Origin: Methanospirillum hungatei JF-1
GTDB taxonomy: Archaea; Halobacteriota; Methanomicrobia; Methanomicrobiales; Methanospirillaceae
DNA length: 64,000 nucleotides
Assembly: GCF_000013445.1 (NCBI RefSeq)
Contig: NC_007796.1
Location: 62,001 to 126,000 of the forward strand
Direction: 5' to 3'
Part shown: positions 11,165-20,519 of the stretch, piece by piece
Layout: every line of letters begins with the position of its first letter
Numbering within the stretch: position 1 is the first letter of the stretch
Notes under the pieces: generated by a model
Database searches by the model: none
What the model saw: only the letters and a program-made list of their open reading frames with translations
Told to the model about the DNA's origin: nothing
Program-made: the position numbers and the translations under genes

Positions 11165-13125
11165 TGGAAGAGTTGATGATCCCCTCAGAAGCTGCAGCAG
11201 CAGTTCTCCGGTACTTTGAAGAGCACAAAGTCAAGAAAAAATTCCCAGATGATGTTCCGGAACATATTCGTGAAGTGCTCATCGAGATGGTTGAGTACCG
11301 GATGAAGGAAGAGGATGAGGAGGCAGAAGATACTATCGATGACCAGATGTTTATTGCCAAGATGGAAGATCTCATCCATGCAGAGAAATTCTATGACTGG
11401 CTCGAAGAGAGTTTCTCTCCTCTCGTGGTATCATCAGATGATGATGAGTCGATAATCCTCCCTCAGACCATCATTACTCCCACAGCCCGTCCGCGACTTA
11501 CTACACTGGATAAAAAATCAATGGAAGTCAGGGAGCACTTTTCTGACTACCAGATGACTATTGAGAAGATTAACTCCATCCCCGAGCGGATTGAGAAGAT
11601 CCTTAAGGATAGAATAAAGGATATCAAACGCCAGGAAAACCCGAACTTCAGGCTTACTCAGAAACAATACACGGTATTTCTGACCAATCTTCTCAAAAAG
11701 GGCGATTTTGAAGACTGGGTCATGCAGACCTTTCCGCTTCCAGCTGACATGGAGCAGGAAGTCTTCACGGTCAGGAAGGCTGTTCCTGAAGAAGAGATTA
11801 AGATTCCTGACTGGGTCGATGCAGCGGCATTTGAGGGCCTGAACCGGTTTGAGCAGGATAAATTCCGCGCTTTACTCCGGGATCACCTCTCTTCCCTGAA
11901 TGAACTTGTCGAACACCCACAAGTTACCCAGCGGATGTCCAAACGGTTCTTTGAGCTGATAGCCATAGGTCTTCCGCACCGGACCAATACCACTCTTGCC
12001 AAGATTATCATCGGACGTGAGATTGAGGGTCTGACTGATCCCTCCCGGATTGTAACAGACGAGCAGTATGCCAAGATTCTCGCCCAGATGGTCAAGGAAT
12101 ATAAGCACACCAGGATAGAACCATGTGAAGCGGTCGGAGTTGTTGCAGCCCAGTCTATCGGTGAGCCGGGTACGCAGATGACGATGCGTACTTTCCACTA
12201 CGCGGGTGTGGCTGAAATTAACGTTACCTTAGGTCTTCCCCGTCTGATTGAGATCATGGATGCCAGGAAGGAACCATCCACCCCGACCATGACCATCTAT
12301 CTCCGTGAGGGGTACTCAACTGACCGTGATAAAGCGCGGCAGGTATCCTGGCAGATTGAGGCAGCTCCGCTTCAGGAGTTTGGAGATATAACCACTGACA
12401 TGGCAAATATGCAGATCGTGGTTCATGTCAACAAAGCGGTCTGTGAGAAACGGAAGATATCAGTCAGGGAGATCCTTGAGACCGCTCCAAAGAAGATCAA
12501 GGAACGAAGACATTATCGTGATTTTGAGTTTGAGACGAATGAGTCTGAAGGGCTGCTCATCTTCATCCCCAAGGATCGGGGGAGTTATCAGAACCTGTTC
12601 CAGCTCAAAGAACATGTCCGGAATGTTATCGTTCAGGGTATTGATGACATTGAACGTGTAGTCGTCAGAAAGGAGTCCGGAGAATACATTCTCTACACCG
12701 AAGGCTCCAACCTGAAAGATGTGTTTGCCATCCGTGGTGTTGATACAACCAGGACCAGGACGAACAACATAAACGAGATTTCACAAGTTCTTGGTGTCGA
12801 AGCCGCCAGAAATGCCATCATCAACGAAGCACTTGCGACTCTCTCCGAACAGGGTATCATGGTCGATGTGCGCCACATCATGCTCGTTGCAGATATGATG
12901 TGCATGGAAGGTGAAGTAAAGCAAATCGGACGTCACGGTATTGCCGGAGAGAAGGAATCTGTTCTTTCCCGTGCAGCATTCGAAGTGACCGTGAATCATC
13001 TCCTGGATGCGGCAGTGGCCCATGAAGCTGACATCCTCTGTGGTGTGACTGAGAATGTCATTGTTGGTCAGCCAATTCAGCTTGGAACAGGGGATGTTAA
13101 ATTAGTAGTAAAGCAGAAAGTATAG
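11164..13125 (+). CDS. rpoA2: DNA-directed RNA polymerase subunit A'' with long N-terminal extension
   Basis: C-terminal part of the largest subunit. The canonical part begins near residue 305, with the bridge-helix/trigger-loop region [20 protein letters not shown] from residue 320 and the jaw and clamp segments after it. Usual archaeal A'' proteins are about 380-430 residues with some 70 before this motif. Here there are 653 residues and about 250 extra at the N-terminus. The extra part is charged, predicted helical, and contains two modules (about 14-88 and 122-196) that align with each other over F..., PE.I..., and F.DW...F positions. The start at ATG 11164 overlaps the rpoA' stop, so the extension is in the operon's natural frame. 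Confidence 0.94.
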   Translation: MEELMIPSEAAAAVLRYFEEHKVKKKFPDDVPEHIREVLIEMVEYRMKEEDEEAEDTIDDQMFIAKMEDLIHAEKFYDWLEESFSPLVVSSDDDESIILPQTIITPTARPRLTTLDKKSMEVREHFSDYQMTIEKINSIPERIEKILKDRIKDIKRQENPNFRLTQKQYTVFLTNLLKKGDFEDWVMQTFPLPADMEQEVFTVRKAVPEEEIKIPDWVDAAAFEGLNRFEQDKFRALLRDHLSSLNELVEHPQVTQRMSKRFFELIAIGLPHRTNTTLAKIIIGREIEGLTDPSRIVTDEQYAKILAQMVKEYKHTRIEPCEAVGVVAAQSIGEPGTQMTMRTFHYAGVAEINVTLGLPRLIEIMDARKEPSTPTMTIYLREGYSTDRDKARQVSWQIEAAPLQEFGDITTDMANMQIVVHVNKAVCEKRKISVREILETAPKKIKERRHYRDFEFETNESEGLLIFIPKDRGSYQNLFQLKEHVRNVIVQGIDDIERVVVRKESGEYILYTEGSNLKDVFAIRGVDTTRTRTNNINEISQVLGVEAARNAIINEALATLSEQGIMVDVRHIMLVADMMCMEGEVKQIGRHGIAGEKESVLSRAAFEVTVNHLLDAAVAHEADILCGVTENVIVGQPIQLGTGDVKLVVKQKV

Positions 13126-13136
13126 GGGTATCTGAT

Positions 13137-13424
13137 ATGGATTTCAATACATCTCTGAGACGTGCAATTAAGACTGGGAAGGTTATCCTCGGTCAGAACG
13201 AGACAAAGGACAGCATTGAGAAGGGATCTGCAAAGCTTGTCGTCGTTGCGGCAAACTGCCCTGCAGAATTTTCCGGTTATCTCTCCGGTAAGGATGGAGT
13301 AAAGACGTATACCTATGAAGGGTCAGGCGTCCAGCTTGGTCGTGCTTGTGGTAAGCCCTTTATTGTGAGCGCACTAGCAATCGAAGAGTCCGGTGACTCT
13401 GACATTCTTACCCTTTCCCGGTAA
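13137..13424 (+). CDS. rpl30e: Ribosomal protein L30e (L7Ae-like)
   Basis: A 95-residue protein of the L7Ae/L30e/S12e RNA-binding family, located as in other archaea directly after rpoA''. The glycine-rich helix-strand core (KLVVVAANCPAEFSGYL) and the later LGRACGKPFIVSALAI are typical. It probably binds kink-turn-like rRNA. GGGGT precedes the ATG by about nine bases, and nusA follows after nine bases. Confidence 0.9.
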   Translation: MDFNTSLRRAIKTGKVILGQNETKDSIEKGSAKLVVVAANCPAEFSGYLSGKDGVKTYTYEGSGVQLGRACGKPFIVSALAIEESGDSDILTLSR

Positions 13425-13433
13425 CGAGGCTGC

Positions 13434-13862
13434 ATGGGAGTAGTCCTGAATGAAGAAACAATCGCACTTATCGCCCAGTTTGAAAAAATCACAGGGGCAG
13501 GAAGTCGCGATGTTATTGATGATGGTGACGATGACCGTCTCATTTTCATTGTAAATCCCGGCGATATGGGATACGCGATTGGGAAAAAAGGCGTCAATAT
13601 TAAAAAAGCATCAGAATCTTTCGGGAAAAGGATAGAGGCTGTGGAGTATTCTGACGATCCGGCACAGTTCATCAGGAACTGCTTCCATCCGGCCCAGGTG
13701 AAAGAGGTACAGTTTTCAGATTATCATGGCGAGCAGATCGCCCATGTTGTCATCCGGGATGAAGATCGTGGCCGTGCAATTGGGAAGGCAGGAAAAAACC
13801 TGAACCGGACCAAGATGCTGGCATTAAGAGAACACGATATTCAAAATATCATTATTGAATAA
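13434..13862 (+). CDS. nusA: NusA-like transcription factor with two KH domains
   Basis: A 142-residue archaeal NusA homologue consisting only of the two KH RNA-binding domains, without the bacterial N-terminal polymerase-binding and S1 domains. GxxG loops are visible as GYAIGKKGVNI and GRAIGKAGKNL. It is the last gene of the polymerase operon here. In many other euryarchaea rps12, rps7 and elongation factor genes follow; they are absent from this place. A T-rich stretch follows the stop. Confidence 0.93.
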   Translation: MGVVLNEETIALIAQFEKITGAGSRDVIDDGDDDRLIFIVNPGDMGYAIGKKGVNIKKASESFGKRIEAVEYSDDPAQFIRNCFHPAQVKEVQFSDYHGEQIAHVVIRDEDRGRAIGKAGKNLNRTKMLALREHDIQNIIIE

Positions 13863-13925
13863 CCGGACAGCATCTTACTTTTTTCATTCATAATCTTGAA
13901 ATAGGTGGCAGTAGGATTCACTCAT

Positions 13926-14711
13926 ATGGCTCTTCATATGAGAACATGGAGATGGGTCCTGATCGGTGCAACACTGGTCCTGATTTTAGCCGGATTTTCA
14001 TCAGTTGCATGTGATACTGGGGATTTCCCGGTCCCCGTCACAACGGTTCAGCCTCCTGCAAATCTGACGGTATCAGTTCAACTGAATCAGGAAGGGAAGT
14101 ATACAACCGCTATTTTCAGAGGCGGGCATGGACAGAGATTACTTAAGGAAATACAGGTCGAGGTAATTCACCCGGACGGGTCCAAAGACTCAGGAGTAAT
14201 CGGAAATGTTGTTGGTGATTCGGTCATGCTCAAAGGGTCAGGGTGTGGCGACCAGGTAATTGCCACAGCCAATTTTAAAAACGGTATGAGCTATGTCATT
14301 CTGAATGAGAAGATGCAGTATATCCGGGGTATCTGTCCTGCAGATTATTCTCCGACTGTGGATCCCTGTGAAGAGATTGCCCGTTCTCCCTCATTGAAAC
14401 CTGATCCTGTTCAGGAAATTCCTGTGAACAAATCTGTAGTCATCCAGGCAAATGTCGATATTAGCAGAATTGAGGTTCAGTTCAGGGGTGGATTCGGTCA
14501 GAATATGATAAAAACTTTACAGGTTCACCGGATCGGTCCGGACGGGTCAAAAGAGACACAGAGCCTTGGAAAAAACATCGGAGATGAGGTTGTTTTTACC
14601 GCGACAAATAATTGTATGGACAGAATCGCTGCAGATGTGTCATTTATTGACGGTACAATGTATCATTTCTATGATAAGGTCATTCGTATCAGTCGATACA
14701 TGTACCTCTAA
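13926..14711 (+). CDS. Secreted protein with two repeated beta domains
   Basis: I choose ATG 13926, with AGGA about nine bases upstream; GTG 13905 and ATG 13938 are possible. The N-terminus is a clear signal peptide or anchor (hydrophobic WVLIGATLVLILAGF). The mature part contains two related domains of about 85 residues: FRGGHGQRLLKEIQV...HPDGSK in the first and FRGGFGQNMIKTLQV...GPDGSK in the second, each ending with a cysteine-containing strand and a (D/N)G.(M/S)Y motif. The pattern suggests an internal duplication of a beta-sandwich. The family is known to me only as hypothetical methanogen surface proteins. Confidence 0.65.
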   Translation: MALHMRTWRWVLIGATLVLILAGFSSVACDTGDFPVPVTTVQPPANLTVSVQLNQEGKYTTAIFRGGHGQRLLKEIQVEVIHPDGSKDSGVIGNVVGDSVMLKGSGCGDQVIATANFKNGMSYVILNEKMQYIRGICPADYSPTVDPCEEIARSPSLKPDPVQEIPVNKSVVIQANVDISRIEVQFRGGFGQNMIKTLQVHRIGPDGSKETQSLGKNIGDEVVFTATNNCMDRIAADVSFIDGTMYHFYDKVIRISRYMYL

Positions 14712-14728
14712 ATTTTTTTAAAAACGAG

Positions 14729-14803
14729 CGGACCTGGAGGGATTCGAACCCCCGACATTCGGGTTAGAAGCCCGACGCTATATCCTGGCTAAGCCACAGG
14801 CCC
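14729..14803 (-). tRNA. tRNA-Arg (anticodon TCT)
   Basis: On the minus strand, GGGCCTG pairs with CAGGTCC in the acceptor stem (one G-T pair) with discriminator G. The anticodon stem TCGGG/CCCGA holds the loop CTTCTAA, anticodon TCT (plus-strand bases 14766-14768). The T-arm has the GGTTCGAATCC signature. It is 75 bases, with no intron and no encoded CCA. Confidence 0.96.
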
Positions 14804-14876
14804 AAAGATGTGCCTTATTTTATTTCCACCAGTACCAGATAATAGTAGCGTATGAATAAAGAGGATGGTGAGTTTT

Positions 14877-15272
14877 TCACCCTGCATGGTACGCAACCGG
14901 CCTGACCACATCAACAATTCTTGGTTCGGTAATTGAACATCTGGTAACATTTGCACGAATGGTGGTTTTCGAGAGGAATTTGAGCTTCACCCGTGCAGCG
15001 AGTTTTTCGCGCTCCATGATATGATATCCTGACCCTGATTCAACGGTATGTTTCATGGTAATTGCAACGGAGATGACTTCAGCGATAATTCCTGTATCAC
15101 CGACAGTAACATCTTCGCAATCAACAGTTGTCAGAAAAATGAGTGAACCTGGTGTCACCTGCGTCAGTGAGATAACATTATGTGCACTGGTAAGTTCAAT
15201 AGTCCGTGGAATACCTTTTTTCAGTTCTTCGATAACCTGGGGAAAAATCCCGGTAAGTGCAATACATTCCAT
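14877..15272 (-). CDS. DUF473-like protein
   Basis: A 131-residue cytoplasmic protein from ATG 15272. A GTG at 15281 overlaps the preceding stop, but the ATG has GGGTGAT at ribosome-site distance. The sequence (MECIALTGIFPQVIEELKKG) resembles DUF473, a family of unknown function largely confined to methanogens. It is mostly beta strands and has no membrane segment. It is translationally coupled to the PAC2-type gene upstream, so the two may act together, but no function is established. The family name is from memory and moderately certain. Confidence 0.6.
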   Translation of the reverse strand: MECIALTGIFPQVIEELKKGIPRTIELTSAHNVISLTQVTPGSLIFLTTVDCEDVTVGDTGIIAEVISVAITMKHTVESGSGYHIMEREKLAARVKLKFLSKTTIRANVTRCSITEPRIVDVVRPVAYHAG

Positions 15273-15277
15273 GGATA

Positions 15278-16012
15278 TCACCCATACATCGGCAGTTGCG
15301 GTTCTTTCCTGACTGGTTGCTCTTCAGCGGTCTGGACATCTTCTGCCAGTCTGTGCATCTGCGCTTCAATTTCTTCAGCTTGTTCAATAAGGCCTGACGT
15401 TTCAATCTGCAGATTATACAGAATATTCAGTACATCCACCGTTTTTGCAGCAGCCCTGGGATCTGGTGCATTGATCGTCTCTCCCAAAAGGCCAATACCC
15501 GGTATCCCTCGTATCTTACACTCGGTGAGTATACTGCTGGCAATACCGGAAATACTACCAATAGGGAGCCTGATTGCAGAGTCACCAAGTCTGTCCAGAA
15601 GGGGTTTTTCTGTAGCAACTGAGAAAACCCGCTTTTCCGGCTCATTTGTAATAATACCAGCCAACGTTACGACTTCTGATACATTATAAGGAGCGAGCCA
15701 GTCAAGAATGGCATTTGAGACTTCGTAACATATTTGGGGATGAATAGGAATGTCGGCAAGAATAGCAACAAACTTACCCTTTTCATAAATTCTCACCGGA
15801 ACAGCAATGACACCCTCTGACATCATTGCCATTGGCGGGAAATATTTACTGGTCATTGTCCCGATGGAATCAAACCCGAGTTTTTCAACTAAATAAGAGA
15901 GCGCAATACTTCCTACAAGACCACTTCCCGGAAATCCGATCAAAATTGCGGACCCTTCGGAAGTGAGGGGCCGGGCCTGAACGAGAACGTCAGGTATCTG
16001 GCTGGGGGTCAT
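15278..16012 (-). CDS. PAC2-family protein (proteasome-assembly-chaperone-like)
   Basis: A 244-residue protein of the archaeal PAC2 family, related to eukaryotic proteasome assembling chaperone 2. Landmarks are AILIGFPGSGLVGSIAL, a segment around FVAILADIPIHP, and IPGIGLLGE. The C-terminal 35 residues form a likely coiled coil rich in Glu and Gln. In archaea the family's function is not settled, and no proteasome genes are nearby. The stop overlaps the next gene's possible GTG start, so the pair forms a two-gene operon. Confidence 0.85.
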   Translation of the reverse strand: MTPSQIPDVLVQARPLTSEGSAILIGFPGSGLVGSIALSYLVEKLGFDSIGTMTSKYFPPMAMMSEGVIAVPVRIYEKGKFVAILADIPIHPQICYEVSNAILDWLAPYNVSEVVTLAGIITNEPEKRVFSVATEKPLLDRLGDSAIRLPIGSISGIASSILTECKIRGIPGIGLLGETINAPDPRAAAKTVDVLNILYNLQIETSGLIEQAEEIEAQMHRLAEDVQTAEEQPVRKEPQLPMYG

Positions 16013-16112
16013 ATATCAAAATAGGAGAAAGAAGAAGATAGGTCTGTCGCAGCAGGATGAGGCACATATCAAACGGTACTTAACCCTGCAGGACGTACTT
16101 TTCTTACTACTG

Positions 16113-16571
16113 ATGATAATGCCGGAATACAGGTGGTATCTAAAAACGGTAAAAACACCGATTTTAATCTATCTGCTTCTCATAATGATCCTTTGTTTGT
16201 CCGGTTGTGTCCGGCCTGAAGCCGGATTTACCGTTCGTCCGGAATCATTCAGGCAACCACCTGATGTGTATGCAAATGAAAGTACATCAGATGTAATTCT
16301 GTCAGTTGGAGATACCATGATGGTTTCATACCCCTGGACACCGGAGGATGGCAGGTACTGGCGTGTCTCAGTAACTGAGGGATTATTTGTCACTGGCGAC
16401 CGGTACACTCCCTTTCCACCCGGTATTCCAGTTGAAGTCTCCGGAACCCGGGAATGGATGGTGTGTGCAACCTCACCCGGTATTCAGACTTTTGTCGGAT
16501 ATCTGCGACCGAGAAATTTGTCATGGAATCTGGAAACTATCCAGCATAAAATTACCGTAACGGTTCTGTAA
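16113..16571 (+). CDS. Lipoprotein with chagasin-like (I42 inhibitor) domain
   Basis: A 152-residue protein with a hydrophobic N-terminus ending in a lipobox-like LSGC, so probably lipid-anchored outside the membrane. The C-terminal part resembles the chagasin/inhibitor I42 fold: a tryptophan-containing loop (YWRVSVTEGL), a conserved G.REWMVCATSPGIQTF segment and a final YLRP loop. Known members inhibit papain-like cysteine proteases. The first loop (NPTTGF in canonical members) is not conserved, so inhibition is uncertain. It is divergent from the PAC2 gene and 14 bases before the RsbU-like gene. Confidence 0.6.
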   Translation: MIMPEYRWYLKTVKTPILIYLLLIMILCLSGCVRPEAGFTVRPESFRQPPDVYANESTSDVILSVGDTMMVSYPWTPEDGRYWRVSVTEGLFVTGDRYTPFPPGIPVEVSGTREWMVCATSPGIQTFVGYLRPRNLSWNLETIQHKITVTVL

Positions 16572-16585
16572 GAAAATATGATCTT

Positions 16586-18706
16586 ATGAAAAGAATGAGA
16601 ATTGGAGTCGCTGGAAAATTATTGCTGATAATGGTTCTGCTCACCAGTCTCATCTTCATCATTATCGGCGGTATATCATGGATTGTGATGGGGAATCTGG
16701 GAGCCTATGCAACACAGTCCAGTCTTGCTCTTGGGGAACAAGCCATAGGTGAGAGCACAACCGCTCTGGAAGAGGATGCAGAGATCTATCTTCTCCGGCT
16801 TGTAAAAGACCAGGCAGAGATCACCGATATGGTCTTTGAACGGATCATTTCCGAGATGAATGTCCTCAATGACTATGGAAAAGTGATGATCAAAGAAAAT
16901 AATGTGACTCCTGTTACGTGGTATACCCGTGATATAAAGCCCGCAAAACCAGGTGAGACGGGTATCATCCATCTTTCTCCCGGAGTGACAGCAGAACACG
17001 TTCTGGATGAAATCATGGCACTGAGTTCATTCCAGCCTGTTTTCAATACCCTTTTCCATGCAGATAACCGGCTCACTGCATTGTATGTTACCTCTTCTTC
17101 AGGGATCACCTTCATCTTCCCCTGGACTCCACGAGTTGATCCTACCTTTGAACCACGATCCAGAAGCTGGTTTTTGGAAGCGGTGAATAGTTCGCAATTC
17201 GTATGGTCTGATCCGTATGTTGATGTCTTAGGAAATGGTCTTACCATCACCTGTTCGAAGGCAGTTCACAGTCCTGATAAAACCCGGACATGGGTCATTG
17301 GTTCTGATATTACTATTGAAACGATTAACTACCGGATTATCACCACCCAGCTTGGTGAAGACGGATATGCATTTCTGATAAATCAGCGGGGGGATATTCT
17401 CTCCAGACCTGGTCTGAGCGCTGGAGAGACCAGGTGGGATAAGTCATACGAGACAGAGAATCTTCTTCAGAGTACGAATGAAGATCTCAGAAAGGTTGCA
17501 GAAGAGATGACCAGGGGTCTTTCCGGTGTCAGTCGGTGCAGATTTGCAGAAGGTGACAAGTATATCGCCTATGCACCGGTAAAAAGTGTCGGATGGAGCA
17601 TTGGCCTTGTCGTACCGGTAGAACAGGTAATCGGACCTGCTCATATCACCGGTTCAGTCATCCGCCTGGCAAGTGAAGAAACCCATTCACACATCACCGA
17701 ACAGATGTCCTTTTTGCAAAAAATCCTTATTACAAGTTTCTTTCTCCTTTTCATCGGAGTGACGGGTATTGCAATATTCTTCTCTAAAATCATTACCGGT
17801 CCTGTTATGATACTAAGTGAAGGGGCCAGACGAATCGGGAATGGGGATCTGCAGACTCCGGTTGAGATACATACTGGTGATGAGTTTGAGGAGCTGGCCG
17901 GCGCCTTTAACCGGATGACAAATGACCTTCGCAATTATATTGTAGAACTTCGGAGAACCACCGCAGAGAAGGAGCGATTTACGCGTGAACTTGAGATTGC
18001 CCAGGGAATTCAGCAGAGTTTCCTTCCAGACAACGTTCCTGATATTCCTGGTATGGAACTTGCGGTATTTTCAAGCCCGGCTCTTGAAGTTGGAGGAGAT
18101 TTTTATGACTTTATCCCGGTTGGTGATGATCAGTGGGGGCTGGTTATTGCCGATGTGAGTGGGAAAGGTGTTCCAGCAGCACTGTTCATGGCACTCTCCC
18201 GAACCCTAATCCGGGTAAGTGCTACCTGGAAAAGCTCTCCTGCAAGTGCAATCACTGAGGCAAACACGCTTATCTGTCGTGACTCCAAGGCCAGTATGTT
18301 TGTAACGCTCTTTTACCTGGTTATCGACTCAAAGAAACGGCAGATCACCTATGTTAATGCCGGCCATAATCCTCCCCTGATGTTGACCGGAGGAGACCAG
18401 AGTGATATAACCCTTTTAAAGGCTGAAGGGATCGCCCTTGGAATCATCGATGATATTGACCTTGCTTCGGTAACGGTGGATTTGAAGAAGGGAGATATGG
18501 TTGCGCTTTATACTGATGGTATTACCGAAGCGATGAACAAGGATGGAGAGGAGTATGGAATAGAACGGTTTACTGAGGTTTTAATGCAGAACCGTGACCT
18601 TGATCTTTCCGCACTCATTAATGCAATAAAGACATCCATCAAAGAGTTTACAAAAGATGCTCCCCAGTCAGATGACATCACTCTTATCCTCTTCAGGGCA
18701 GTCTGA
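16586..18706 (+). CDS. Membrane sensor with HAMP and SpoIIE/RsbU-type phosphatase domain
   Basis: 706 residues. A transmembrane helix (about 12-34) is followed by a large extracellular sensor resembling a Cache domain, a second helix at about 381-402, a HAMP linker, a short coiled coil and a PP2C-type serine phosphatase domain. The phosphatase motifs include GGDFYDF (about 502-508), VIADVSGKGVPAALFMA, NAGHNPP, and ALYTDGITEA. RsbU-like enzymes dephosphorylate a STAS-domain antagonist; a STAS gene and a kinase-like gene lie 2 kb downstream. It would couple an external ligand to that switch. Archaea lack sigma factors, so the output is unknown. Confidence 0.9.
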   Translation: MKRMRIGVAGKLLLIMVLLTSLIFIIIGGISWIVMGNLGAYATQSSLALGEQAIGESTTALEEDAEIYLLRLVKDQAEITDMVFERIISEMNVLNDYGKVMIKENNVTPVTWYTRDIKPAKPGETGIIHLSPGVTAEHVLDEIMALSSFQPVFNTLFHADNRLTALYVTSSSGITFIFPWTPRVDPTFEPRSRSWFLEAVNSSQFVWSDPYVDVLGNGLTITCSKAVHSPDKTRTWVIGSDITIETINYRIITTQLGEDGYAFLINQRGDILSRPGLSAGETRWDKSYETENLLQSTNEDLRKVAEEMTRGLSGVSRCRFAEGDKYIAYAPVKSVGWSIGLVVPVEQVIGPAHITGSVIRLASEETHSHITEQMSFLQKILITSFFLLFIGVTGIAIFFSKIITGPVMILSEGARRIGNGDLQTPVEIHTGDEFEELAGAFNRMTNDLRNYIVELRRTTAEKERFTRELEIAQGIQQSFLPDNVPDIPGMELAVFSSPALEVGGDFYDFIPVGDDQWGLVIADVSGKGVPAALFMALSRTLIRVSATWKSSPASAITEANTLICRDSKASMFVTLFYLVIDSKKRQITYVNAGHNPPLMLTGGDQSDITLLKAEGIALGIIDDIDLASVTVDLKKGDMVALYTDGITEAMNKDGEEYGIERFTEVLMQNRDLDLSALINAIKTSIKEFTKDAPQSDDITLILFRAV

Positions 18707-18710
18707 TCCT

Positions 18711-20429
18711 TTATTTTTCCATCGGAAATTGCAGGATGATCTCTTCATCACCAGGCTTTGGTAATTTCACAATTTTCCCCCCGGCATACCTGACGGTTCG
18801 GAGAAGGGCCCGTGAAAGAGGAAGCTCGGGTTTCCAGTCTACACCGACTGGCGTGATTGCGATATGAACGAAATCTTTTTTTGGAAAAATCTCAACATTG
18901 ACACTATCTGCACCATACAATCGGTAATAATCGGACAATGCACTATAGATATCTGATAACCGGTCGACATCGGCATATATGAATTGAACAGTATCCGGAG
19001 TTTTGATAGAGAACCTGATCTCTTTGCAGTTTTGGTACTCTGCAAGTCTGCTCAGCAATATATTTCGAAAACTGGTGACATCATCGATAGAATGCAACAG
19101 GTCATCATCACTGAATGCACAAGAGTTCTGTTTCAATATAAGATCATTCAGGACGTGTACCGGATCACATTTTTTGAGTCTCGCAGTCGGAATCACTCCC
19201 TGCATGGCAGATAAAAGATCTGAGAATAGTCTGGTAGTCCGACGAACCAGGGAGGGATCGATGAGGTGCTCAAGAGTATGTCCTGTAAGATATGACCTGA
19301 TCTTTTGAAGTGTCTGCAAAGATTTCAGGATAACCTGTAGCTCGGAGAGTTTTTTCTCTTGAAAATCTTTGTAATAGGTTGTAAATCCATCAAGGGTTTT
19401 TTCAATATCATCGACAGGTATGAGACGTTCCAGGTCTTCTGCGGTTTCAAATTCTTCAAGTTCTTCAAGATGGTACCGAAGGAGCATGATTCTTCCGGCA
19501 ACAATAGGAAAGAGTCGGTATGCCTCATCCATAAGGTCCATAGCATGTCTCATGGAAAGATTTACCCGCCCTTTGTCAAAAAGGGCAACATCTGGTAAGG
19601 TTTCATGAGATTGCTTAAGATTGTGAAGTATTTTTCGAAACTCCGACACGCTGAATGCATTACCATGTCCCGGACAGATCACTGAAATTTCATAATTCTC
19701 AAGTATCCATTCCATCCTTTGGAGCGTTTTAGAAAATTCAATGGTGTCCCACCCCAGAATCCCTGCAACTCCGGGATTGAGTGCAAAGGGGATATCCCCG
19801 ACATGCAAAAGATTTCCAATACGGATGGCCATACTGTCATATGAATGCCCCGGTACTGCCCAGAAAAACAGTGATTGCCCGTCAGGAAAGCGAAGCTCTT
19901 CAGAAAGCAGGAGGATTTCGTCCGAAATGTGTATGTTATTGGGAATAAGCTGAAATCCCGGTAAAATTTCCGAAATTTCCAGATCCTGGTTTTTATTATG
20001 GAAAAGCGGGAGTTCTATCTGAAGGGGCGGTATTGGTAAATCCACCAGATAGGCCTGGGTATATCGCTGGTCTCCTGTTCTGATAATATCTGCACCAGAT
20101 GCATGACAGACAAATACCGGCTTTCCAAATTTTTCAAATCGCCGGTCTACCAATCCCTCGTAGATGTGATCGTAGTGCGCATGCCCGAAAATGATGATGA
20201 GTGGTTTTTCTCTGTCATATGAACATGTTACTAGAGCATCACATGCAGTGTCCATAACTTCCTGCGACGCACCCGTATCTAAAAAGACAATATTATCCCC
20301 TATAGTGAGTAGATACACATTCGAGCTGGTCACGTCAGGTTTTCGAATACAGGGAAAGATTCTGGCATGAGCCGTACCAGGAACATCCTGCCATCGTTCA
20401 TTCTGCAGAATAGCCTGTTTCGTTTTCAC
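18711..20429 (-). CDS. Metallo-beta-lactamase-fold protein with C-terminal kinase-like region
   Basis: 572 residues. The N-terminal 270 form a metallo-beta-lactamase fold: the zinc motif GHAHYDH near residues 102-108, a later histidine in WAVPGHSYDSMAIR, and VICPGHGN. The following helical region and the last 150 residues look like a histidine-kinase dimerisation/ATPase module: ADVDRLSDIYSAL resembles the N-box helix and PLSRALLRTVRYAGGKIV the G2 region. The N-box asparagine and glycine-rich loops are missing, so catalysis is doubtful. It is divergently transcribed from the STAS gene and tail to tail with the phosphatase gene, so it may belong to the same switch. Confidence 0.75.
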   Translation of the reverse strand: MKTKQAILQNERWQDVPGTAHARIFPCIRKPDVTSSNVYLLTIGDNIVFLDTGASQEVMDTACDALVTCSYDREKPLIIIFGHAHYDHIYEGLVDRRFEKFGKPVFVCHASGADIIRTGDQRYTQAYLVDLPIPPLQIELPLFHNKNQDLEISEILPGFQLIPNNIHISDEILLLSEELRFPDGQSLFFWAVPGHSYDSMAIRIGNLLHVGDIPFALNPGVAGILGWDTIEFSKTLQRMEWILENYEISVICPGHGNAFSVSEFRKILHNLKQSHETLPDVALFDKGRVNLSMRHAMDLMDEAYRLFPIVAGRIMLLRYHLEELEEFETAEDLERLIPVDDIEKTLDGFTTYYKDFQEKKLSELQVILKSLQTLQKIRSYLTGHTLEHLIDPSLVRRTTRLFSDLLSAMQGVIPTARLKKCDPVHVLNDLILKQNSCAFSDDDLLHSIDDVTSFRNILLSRLAEYQNCKEIRFSIKTPDTVQFIYADVDRLSDIYSALSDYYRLYGADSVNVEIFPKKDFVHIAITPVGVDWKPELPLSRALLRTVRYAGGKIVKLPKPGDEEIILQFPMEK

Positions 20430-20519
20430 GCATTGATCTCGCTTTCACAAATCATAAATTCCTAGCAGAGAACTGATTATACTAGGACTTGTGTCATTAT
20501 ACATGGAGAAGATAGGATA

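Noticed and set aside
11164-12070. The RpoA'' extension as a separate gene or frame error.
   Set aside because: There is no stop, frame change or internal ribosome site between the extension and the canonical domain, and the start overlaps the rpoA' stop as expected in this operon.
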